A stretch of 32,832 nt of DNA. Origin: Candidatus Nanohalarchaeota archaeon QJJ-7. Lineage in GTDB: Archaea > Nanohalarchaeota > Nanosalinia > Nanosalinales > Nanohalalkaliarchaeaceae. The notes under the pieces are model-generated. The model was not told where the DNA came from and searched no databases. It worked only from the letters and a program-made list of their open reading frames with translations. The position numbers were made by a program, and so were the translations under genes. Numbering within the stretch: the stretch's first letter is position 1; the number at the start of each line of letters is the position of its first letter. Where the stretch lies: assembly GCA_022865215.1 (NCBI GenBank), contig JALIDP010000008.1, positions 1 through 32,832 on the forward strand, written 5' to 3'. Below are positions 15,425 to 21,938 of the stretch, piece by piece.

Positions 15425-16005
15425 ATCTCTGTGTCCTTCCATACCTGGCCGATGCTTTCGACCTCTAACCGGTAAAGGGCGGTGATCCTGCTCCGGGATG
15501 CGGTGAAGCTGTGGTCGAACTCTTCGCCTGAGGTGAAAGACATGTTGGCCCTGTACCGGGGTGAGACACCAGTGAAGGTATGGATACGGGCCTCACCGTG
15601 ATTCAGAGTACCGAGATCTTCTTCTGTACCGTCGACGGATACCAATGTTTCTTCCATATCTCTATTTCGGAAGTTCGCCACGACCGCCGAGACCCCGTTA
15701 CTGTTCGGGACGAGTATCATTGTGTGCGCGTAATCTGAGGAACCGTGTCTTCCCAGCATGTATCCCTGGAAGTTGAGATAGGACACTACCCTGTTCCGTA
15801 TCTGGAACGCGGAACTGTTAGTAGAGCCGAGGTTCACCGCTCGAGGGAACTCGTCCATACTTTTATCGAAGAGGAACTGCGGTGTTTCAGGACCGATGGA
15901 CGATATACCACCGCTCTGACTGAGGAAAACTATACCGACTATCAGAGTTATGAAGAGTAGTGTTCCTACAACGAATATCTGTCCTTCTCTGCCGATCATT
16001 GCCAT
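15418..16005 (-). CDS. Pilin-like surface protein, last gene of the surface operon
   Basis: I do not recognise a named family. The 195-residue protein begins with a class III-like signal MAMIGREGQIFVVGTLLFIT, with a charged Arg-Glu-Gly before a 20-residue hydrophobic helix (about 9-29), as in archaeal type IV pilin-like proteins cleaved by PibD-type peptidases. The rest is an extracellular beta-rich domain with NxS/T sequons (for example NSS, NMS). It overlaps the upstream pilin-like gene by 10 nt, implying coupled translation, and is the most distal gene of the four-gene operon. It may be a minor pilin or a tip component. Its stop overlaps the rhomboid stop. Confidence 0.6.
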   Translation of the reverse strand: MAMIGREGQIFVVGTLLFITLIVGIVFLSQSGGISSIGPETPQFLFDKSMDEFPRAVNLGSTNSSAFQIRNRVVSYLNFQGYMLGRHGSSDYAHTMILVPNSNGVSAVVANFRNRDMEETLVSVDGTEEDLGTLNHGEARIHTFTGVSPRYRANMSFTSGEEFDHSFTASRSRITALYRLEVESIGQVWKDTEIY

Positions 16006-16661
16006 GCCTGGACTGACACCTCCACGGGTGCGAAAGAGACGTTGTAACCGCTGATAGGATAGGAGGCGGATATAACATCAGTATCCGAGGGCGGTTCTCC
16101 TGTGGTTCGATACTCGTATATATCGACGCTGTAGCTGACTTTTGATGCCGCAGCAGTTTCTATCTCCAGAGTGTTGTCTCCGTCAACAGTCTCATCGGAG
16201 ATATCCACTTTTTCGTACCCGTCCACGGTACCGGTATTCTGATAGACAGGATTCCCGTTTATGCTGGCGTTAGGGGCTTCAGTGCCTTCGAACCAGAGGT
16301 GGAGTACCTGTCGCTCAACTGCGGAGTTGTTGACTGTGAAAGTCTCAGTGTGTGTCCCGCTGAAGCTGACAGTATCCTGTGTTGTGTTGACGTGCAGAAG
16401 TGCTGCCTCGACGTTCAACGCGTTCAGGTGATCGTCAAGCCTGTCTCTGAGTATGGAGACGCTCTGGTTCTCTGCTGGAGGTCTGAGTTCCCCGGAAAGG
16501 TCAAGTGTTTCAAGAGCGTTCCTCTCACGGATCTTGATGTCTGGACCGATTTCACCGCCTACATCAACCTGCTGGGAAAGGGTTATTATCAGCATCAAGA
16601 AGATGATGGCTGCAAGGATTGACTCTATTGTATGTATAACTCCTTTCCTCTTCACTGCCAT
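15996..16661 (-). CDS. Pilin-like surface protein
   Basis: This 221-residue protein has a short basic leader MAVKRKG directly before a hydrophobic helix VIHTIESILAAIIFLMLIITL, a class III (prepilin-type) signal with an acidic residue at +6 of the presumed mature protein. The extracellular part includes an Ig-like/beta region ('LHLWFEGTEAPNASINGNPVY...') and NxS/T sequons (NQS, NTT, NNS, NAS, NVS), so glycosylation is likely. It overlaps its neighbours on both sides by 10 nt. No named family is recognised. By context it is one of three short pilin-like partners of the LamG adhesin encoded at the head of the operon. Confidence 0.6.
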   Translation of the reverse strand: MAVKRKGVIHTIESILAAIIFLMLIITLSQQVDVGGEIGPDIKIRERNALETLDLSGELRPPAENQSVSILRDRLDDHLNALNVEAALLHVNTTQDTVSFSGTHTETFTVNNSAVERQVLHLWFEGTEAPNASINGNPVYQNTGTVDGYEKVDISDETVDGDNTLEIETAAASKVSYSVDIYEYRTTGEPPSDTDVISASYPISGYNVSFAPVEVSVQAWQ

Positions 16662-17917
16662 ATACGCATCACCATATCCCTTTTGGACGCGTTCCCGAAC
16701 CTCTCTACCACAGGTACAGGGAACTCGAGGACGGTGACTGTCCGTCCTGTCGGGACATTTTTCCCGTGTTTGAAGGTGTCTTCGATGGATATGTTGTATT
16801 CTAGACCTGTCAGTCCCAGGAGTTCCTTCACATATTCGTAGTCCCCGGATTCGAGTTCGGCAGCTCTCTGCCTCGACACCCCTTCAACGGGTTCAGGCAC
16901 GCCTAGAGTGGTGTCATAAGGGCTGTAGAACTCCTGCTTCTGATCTGTGGCGTTGTTATAGTCGTCCTTGTGGGCGTAGAGGAGAAGGTCCTTCTTACCC
17001 CCAGTGTCGGAGAACGTGATTCTGACATCGAGCTCGGATGTTGGAGCGTCCCGGCTCACATTGACGTAGATGTTCTCTCCGATTATTGATAGTCCTTGAT
17101 CACTGTCATTGAAGTCGATCCAGTCAGTGGTTCCGGTATAGATACCTGTCCTCGATGTCTCAAGGTTGATGACTCCCTCGCCCGGTGTATAGGCAGTGTC
17201 GAATCTGCTGGTGAGGTTGAGTTCCCAGTCCCTCTCTCCTGTGAAGAACTCTCTGACACGGATCTGACCGGAGTCTTCGAAGAGCTTGATGTGCTTCCTT
17301 CCACTGCTGTAGGACGCGTTTACCTTCAGGAGGCCGTGATCGAAAAAGGGGTCGGAGCTTCCCGCGAGGTGAGCGTTGTCCTGTAGCAGGTCGGTATTTT
17401 CGAACTCCAGCTGTGAAAACCCGTTCGCGGTGAAGGTGACGTTTAACTGGTCGTTCCAGGCGCTTTCCCCCGAATGTTCCAGTCCTGAGGAGTAATTCCT
17501 ATCTTCAAGGTTCCCGGTCTTGGTGTAGACGATATCGAACCGATTCTTCCCTTCTCTAATATCTGTGACCATCACTGTATCGTTGGTCAGGAGATCGTGC
17601 TGGGATCGAAGTTCTTTACCGTCCTGCGTTACGAGAACTGAATTCTTCAATATATCCCTAGAGAAAGGGTAATCGATAGCGACAGGTTCGTTCTTGAGAG
17701 ACTGGCTCGAGCTAATTATAACCGGGTTCCTGTAGACAGTCCACCGGGTGCTTTCACGGAAATTGGATAGACCGGTGTCCGCAGCATCTTCCACCTGCTG
17801 GATGAAGCCTCCTTCAGGAACGAAGCTTGACTGTACGATATAGAAACCGGCGGCAATCATGATGATGAATATCGTCATCGCGGTCATGAAGTCAATGGAT
17901 ACAGCCTGTCCCTTCAT
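16652..17917 (-). CDS. Pilin-like surface protein with large extracellular domain
   Basis: The open frame reaches upstream to 18001, but I place the start at ATG 17917 (421 aa). It gives a leader MKGQAVSIDFMTAMTIFII with the 'KGQa.S.DF' pattern seen at the N-terminus of many archaeal pilin-like surface proteins. An AT-rich box (17940-17949) also lies 27 nt upstream. After the hydrophobic helix (~9-27) comes a long beta-rich ectodomain with several sequons (NLT, NVT, NVS, NAS). No catalytic motif is seen. The gene may have its own promoter within the operon because of that box. Function is inferred as surface filament or cell-contact protein. Confidence 0.62.
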   Translation of the reverse strand: MKGQAVSIDFMTAMTIFIIMIAAGFYIVQSSFVPEGGFIQQVEDAADTGLSNFRESTRWTVYRNPVIISSSQSLKNEPVAIDYPFSRDILKNSVLVTQDGKELRSQHDLLTNDTVMVTDIREGKNRFDIVYTKTGNLEDRNYSSGLEHSGESAWNDQLNVTFTANGFSQLEFENTDLLQDNAHLAGSSDPFFDHGLLKVNASYSSGRKHIKLFEDSGQIRVREFFTGERDWELNLTSRFDTAYTPGEGVINLETSRTGIYTGTTDWIDFNDSDQGLSIIGENIYVNVSRDAPTSELDVRITFSDTGGKKDLLLYAHKDDYNNATDQKQEFYSPYDTTLGVPEPVEGVSRQRAAELESGDYEYVKELLGLTGLEYNISIEDTFKHGKNVPTGRTVTVLEFPVPVVERFGNASKRDMVMRIWQ

Positions 17918-17978
17918 ATCTTGGAGGTTGTATAGCCTACTATAAATGGTTGGACGAGAGCAGGATTTTAAGCGGGTC

Positions 17979-19871
17979 TTACTGGACGGCGATATTGACA
18001 TGAGTACTGCCGTCTTGAACCCCTCCGCTGCTTATAGTGAGGATGTATGTCCCTGGTGAGAGGGTGTCCCTGAAACCGTTGAGATCTATGTTGTCGTAAC
18101 TGAGTGAGACTCTTACGGTCTTGTCATCTGACATTTTGTCGGTGAAGGAAGGGCTGGGGAAACTCAGGAAGTTGCCTGATCCGAACAGGCCGCCCTGTAT
18201 CTTCTCTTCTCTATCCTCGATGACGTTATGTGTTCCCTCTGTGAACGGTAAGAACGTAGTTTCTTCCGACAGGGTGAGGTTGAACGTGTACATGCCGTTA
18301 CCGGAGTCGGCATAAAACCCTGAAGTGTCAAATGTACCTCCAGGTACAAGTCCCGCGACCGTCCCGTTGGCCTCTCCTACAGCGTACCCGAAGTCGATAC
18401 TGTCGCTTGTGTATACCCCCTCTCCACGTTGCTCGCCGTCTATGTACTTTTCATCGGTTGTGCGGTCGTCGATCACCATATCCAGTTCGTGGGTGGTGGT
18501 GTCGGCGGAACCGCTCGGACTCTCCAACAGAAGGAAATCCGAACCGCTTAAAAGATCGTAGTTGACCTCGTACGAGGTCCCTCCCGATGTCAGGTTGAGA
18601 GTGGTACTTCCCCGCCCCATTATACTTCCTGTGCTGGCCTCAGTGAATCCTGTTCCAGCTCTTGTGGATTCATCTCCGTTTATGAATGTGGAAAGAGATG
18701 CGTTGAGATCCTCACCGAGCTCCTTGTTACGGAGCTGGACCAGCATCCTGGACGTGTTGACGTACTTCTCGTCTCCCTCCTTCAGGTACAGCCACTCTAT
18801 CTCGTCCTCGGAGAGGGAACGGTTGTAGATCCGGACATCGTCTATGGTTCCGTCGAAAAATTTCTCAGGATTTGTGGAATCACGAGCCCCGATTAAGGTA
18901 CCTGTGTTGGGATTCCAGCCATCGTCAATATCCAGAGACTGTTTGACCCCGTCCAGGTATCCCTCCGAGATACTTCCATCGGGATTGATTGTCACGGCAA
19001 AATGATGCCATTCACCGTTACTTAGAGAAAGGGGAAAACCTTTTCTTGTGGGGTCAGGATCGGAGTTGCTCGTTGTAGAGAATATCATGTTGCCTGATGA
19101 AGTTCCTGCTGTGACCGGGATCTCATTGCTGTTGAATATGTTCCCGTCTGTCGTCCAATTGTCAGATGCAGCCCAGAAGGCCAACGTTCGGGGCTCCCCG
19201 CTAAAGCCGGATACCCCTGAGATATCCACGTAATCATAGCTGCCATCAAAATCCAGAGAACTGTTGTGGATCCCCGATGTCCACGTAGGATCACCGGATT
19301 CGGAAGCAGTTGAGCCTCCGAGCTTTCCGTTGTTGCCGTAAAGGGAGGAATCGTTCGCCCACTGGCCTGAACCCTCGTTTAACCTCCAGAACCCGACAAG
19401 GTTGTCGTGGTCGGAAGCATTGAACTCTTTCGGAACTTTCCTGATACAGGCCTTGATATGGTCGTTCTCCATCATGTAGCAAGTTGTACCGTTAACCTCG
19501 TCTTGTTGAACTGAGACATCGGTGTTAGACCTGATGAGTAGAGGGCCCTGCTGGAATGCTGAATGCGTGGATATGAAGCTGGAATCGGTTTCGATCTCGT
19601 AGTAAAGCTCTTCTGTCTCGTTATCGAAATGGTAAGAACCACTCTGGAACCGGAGAGACGGGGTTCTCGAGCTATACTTTCCTTCCGCTGCTACTTCCCG
19701 GATTTTCCCATCTATACGGGTGAGGTCATCGATACTGTTTTGGATCGCAGATGTTTCCTGCATCCGATCCACTATAGGCCCTCCAACGTTCAGAGCGATT
19801 GCTACAGATGTTACGATTATCCCGGTAGATATAACCAGAGATATCAGAGAGGACACACCTGATCGGTGCAT
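17979..19871 (-). CDS. LamG-domain surface adhesin with pilin-like N-terminus
   Basis: This 630-residue protein heads the surface operon. The N-terminus MHRSGVSSLISLVISTGIIV resembles haloarchaeal pilin/archaellin leaders (basic, SG, then a hydrophobic helix ~8-28). Residues ~155-355 are a concanavalin-like LamG domain. Its typical pattern is 'LVGFWRLNEGSGQWANDSSLYGNNG', 'LDFDGSYDYVDISG', 'EWHHFAVTINPDGS' and 'FDGTIDDVRIYNRSLSEDEI', followed by a Thr/Ser/Gly-rich beta region to the end. LamG domains bind glycans or proteins. Many NxS/T sequons suggest heavy glycosylation. In a DPANN-type organism such a protein is a plausible host-attachment or polysaccharide-binding factor, but this is inference from domain content. 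Three pilin-like genes follow. Confidence 0.82.
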   Translation of the reverse strand: MHRSGVSSLISLVISTGIIVTSVAIALNVGGPIVDRMQETSAIQNSIDDLTRIDGKIREVAAEGKYSSRTPSLRFQSGSYHFDNETEELYYEIETDSSFISTHSAFQQGPLLIRSNTDVSVQQDEVNGTTCYMMENDHIKACIRKVPKEFNASDHDNLVGFWRLNEGSGQWANDSSLYGNNGKLGGSTASESGDPTWTSGIHNSSLDFDGSYDYVDISGVSGFSGEPRTLAFWAASDNWTTDGNIFNSNEIPVTAGTSSGNMIFSTTSNSDPDPTRKGFPLSLSNGEWHHFAVTINPDGSISEGYLDGVKQSLDIDDGWNPNTGTLIGARDSTNPEKFFDGTIDDVRIYNRSLSEDEIEWLYLKEGDEKYVNTSRMLVQLRNKELGEDLNASLSTFINGDESTRAGTGFTEASTGSIMGRGSTTLNLTSGGTSYEVNYDLLSGSDFLLLESPSGSADTTTHELDMVIDDRTTDEKYIDGEQRGEGVYTSDSIDFGYAVGEANGTVAGLVPGGTFDTSGFYADSGNGMYTFNLTLSEETTFLPFTEGTHNVIEDREEKIQGGLFGSGNFLSFPSPSFTDKMSDDKTVRVSLSYDNIDLNGFRDTLSPGTYILTISSGGVQDGSTHVNIAVQ

Positions 19872-20002
19872 ATTCTATCCTTTGATTTTACCCGTACATA
19901 ATTGTTTGCCTTTCCTAAGAGGGCATTTCAAGACCTGTTTGACGCGATGAGACAGTTTCAGGTTAACTTTGGAGAAAGAGAAGCTGATGTAAAAAACGTA
20001 TA

Positions 20003-20536
20003 TCAGGGTGTAACATGCTCCACCCGGTAGTAGGTGACCTCCTCTTCCGGGTCTACAACCCCCCAGAGCATCGTCGCCCTTATATTCTGGGCCAGCCTTA
20101 CAGCACGGGAGACGTCAGTATAGGTGAAATTCTCGTCCTGCGGCACCGCGTGCACCACCCACTGCGTGTGTTCCCGTTGTTCCTTCGGACCTTCCTTGTA
20201 CGGGTTCACACCTCTCGGGTACACGCGGAAGTGTGCACCGAACTTGAAACCTGACTTGACTATGTAGCCACGGTCTCTCAGGTCCGCGTAGACCGCATAC
20301 TTCTGCGGGAATTCCTCGTCCCGTTCCGTGAACCTCTCGTATAGTTCCTCAGGGGAAAGCTCTTCATCATCGTCCTCCACAGTTATTTCGTCCCGGTCCG
20401 CGAGATGCATCGCCTCCACCAGGGAAAGCTCGAGATAGTCTTCGAACTCCTTGCCGTAGTACAGGTCCTCGAAAACCTCGTCCCAGTCCTCGAAGATACG
20501 GACGCGGTTCTCCAGCAACTCACCTTTCACTACCAT
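20003..20536 (-). CDS. endA: tRNA-splicing endonuclease EndA
   Basis: The start is the ATG at 20536 (177 aa). The frame stays open upstream to 20788, but that part overlaps the divergent mutase and has no EndA character, and a TATA-like box sits 27 nt before 20536. The length fits the short archaeal alpha-type subunit. The catalytic domain is clear: 'GYIVKSGFKFGAHFRVYPRG' with Y106 and 'REHTQWVVHAV' with H123. The third catalytic residue, the Lys of the family's 'hsvRKk' segment, is replaced: here the text is AQNIRATMLWGVVD, with Ala at ~154. EndA excises introns at bulge-helix-bulge sites in pre-tRNA. The missing Lys hints that this could be the structural partner of a heteromeric enzyme, or a tolerant variant. 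Confidence 0.88.
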   Translation of the reverse strand: MVVKGELLENRVRIFEDWDEVFEDLYYGKEFEDYLELSLVEAMHLADRDEITVEDDDEELSPEELYERFTERDEEFPQKYAVYADLRDRGYIVKSGFKFGAHFRVYPRGVNPYKEGPKEQREHTQWVVHAVPQDENFTYTDVSRAVRLAQNIRATMLWGVVDPEEEVTYYRVEHVTP

Positions 20537-20558
20537 AAAAATAGGTAGATGCACGCAG

Positions 20559-20568
20559 TTTAATAAAT
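20559..20568. promoter_or_regulatory. Shared bidirectional TATA-like box (endA / hexomutase)
   Basis: TTTAATAAAT is nearly self-complementary and lies midway in the 52-bp gap. Its centre is 26 nt from the ATG at 20589 (plus) and 27 nt from the ATG at 20536 (minus). No other AT-rich box is present in the gap, so one TBP site appears to serve both genes. Confidence 0.55.
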
Positions 20569-20588
20569 CTGGCCGAGACCTCCTCAAT

Positions 20589-21938
20589 ATGGGTTTAGAG
20601 AGCATATTCAGAGCATATGATGTCAGAGGGGAGGTGCCAGGGGAGATCGATGCAGGAGTTATGGAGAGGATCGGTAAGGCTTTCGGAACAGTACTGAGAG
20701 ATAACGGAGAAGAGGAAGCGGTTATCGGGAGGGACGTGAGAGATTCCAGTCCCGAGCTCATGGAGGCTCTTATCCGCGGATTGGTCACGACCGGGGTGGA
20801 AGTGGAGAAGGTAGGCCTGGTTCCTTACGGCGCCTTGCTTTCCCACTCCCGCAAGGAAGAGAAAGCCTCTGCTTACGTTACCGCCTCCCATCTCAGCCCA
20901 GGGAACAACGGGGTCAAGTTCGCCCATCCTGACGGGACCGGTTACAAGGAGGAGGAGAATGCCCGGGTGGAAGAGGTTTTCAGGGAGGGAGAGTTCCTGG
21001 AAGGAGATGGAGGAGAAGTAGAGACCGATATCCTGGAAGACTACCGCCAGAACCTGCTCGGATATATAGATATCGGAGCTCTGGACGTTATCCTGGACCC
21101 GGGTAACGGCGCCGCCTCAGTCGCTGCCCCCGACATCTTCTGGGGTGCAGAGGTCACTCTCGAGGTGATGAACGGAGATCCGGACGGTTCGTTCCCGAAC
21201 CGCCTCTCCGATGTTACAGAAGAGAGCCTGAACGAGTTAAGGGAAGAGATGAGTGAGGGAGAACATGATGTCGGGTTCGCGTACGATGGGGACGCGGACC
21301 GGTTCGCGGTTATAGATGATGAAGGAAGACTGCTCTCAGCCGAAGAGACAGCTTACATAGCACTGGAACAGCTTTTGGATGAGGAAGAAGGGCCTGTAGT
21401 GGCGAACGTCGAGTGTTCTAGATTGATAGAAGATATTGCAGATGAACACGGGAGAGACGTCATAAGGACGCGTGTTGGCCACAGTTACGTCTTCAGTGAG
21501 GTGATAGAACGTGGGGCGGTCCTGGGAGTGGAGACCTCCAGGCACATGTGTATCGCCCCGATGAACCCTGTAGACGATGGCATAGCCGCCTCAGTGTACC
21601 TGGCTTCCGCGATATCTCAGATGGAGGACTCTCTTTCCGAGAAGGTCGACAGGATTCCGGGCTACACGAGGGACAGGACTTCCTTCCAGGTAGAGGAGGA
21701 GAGTAAGTTCGATGTCGTGGATAGGCTTCAGGAAGAACTTTCAGAACAGTACGAGGATACTAACACAAAGGACGGTATACGCGTCGAACTGGAGAAAGGA
21801 TGGGTTCTTATCCGCGCCTCCAACACCTCTCCTCTGGTACGGCTCACAGTCGAAGCGGAGACAGAAGAGGGCTTCGAGGATTTGAAAGAGGAGTTCTCCT
21901 CCGAGATAAGAGACAGGATCGACCAGATTTCCGATTAA
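20589..21938 (+). CDS. Phosphomannomutase/phosphoglucomutase
   Basis: This 449-residue alpha-D-phosphohexomutase interconverts hexose 6- and 1-phosphates, feeding nucleotide-sugar and glycan synthesis. 'IFRAYDVRG' opens domain 1. The phosphoserine loop is TASHLSPGNNGVKF with S100 (usual TASHNPxxxNGxK, so two positions differ). The metal loop is DGDADR (233-238). The C-terminal phosphate-binding loop is RASNTSPLVR (~413-422). The sugar-specificity loop is ETSRH instead of the usual ExSGH, replacing Gly by Arg, which might alter substrate choice. It shares a promoter region with endA. Its TAA stop and that of the convergent ppsA share one TTAA (21935-21938). Confidence 0.92.
   Translation: MGLESIFRAYDVRGEVPGEIDAGVMERIGKAFGTVLRDNGEEEAVIGRDVRDSSPELMEALIRGLVTTGVEVEKVGLVPYGALLSHSRKEEKASAYVTASHLSPGNNGVKFAHPDGTGYKEEENARVEEVFREGEFLEGDGGEVETDILEDYRQNLLGYIDIGALDVILDPGNGAASVAAPDIFWGAEVTLEVMNGDPDGSFPNRLSDVTEESLNELREEMSEGEHDVGFAYDGDADRFAVIDDEGRLLSAEETAYIALEQLLDEEEGPVVANVECSRLIEDIADEHGRDVIRTRVGHSYVFSEVIERGAVLGVETSRHMCIAPMNPVDDGIAASVYLASAISQMEDSLSEKVDRIPGYTRDRTSFQVEEESKFDVVDRLQEELSEQYEDTNTKDGIRVELEKGWVLIRASNTSPLVRLTVEAETEEGFEDLKEEFSSEIRDRIDQISD

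Noticed and set aside
17918-18001. 28-codon N-terminal extension of the third surface-operon protein
   Set aside because: It would bury the prepilin-type leader inside the protein and overlap the upstream gene; ATG 17917 has a well spaced AT-rich box.
20537-20788. 84-codon upstream extension of EndA
   Set aside because: It overlaps the divergent phosphohexomutase, lacks EndA similarity, and a TATA-like box fits the ATG at 20536.
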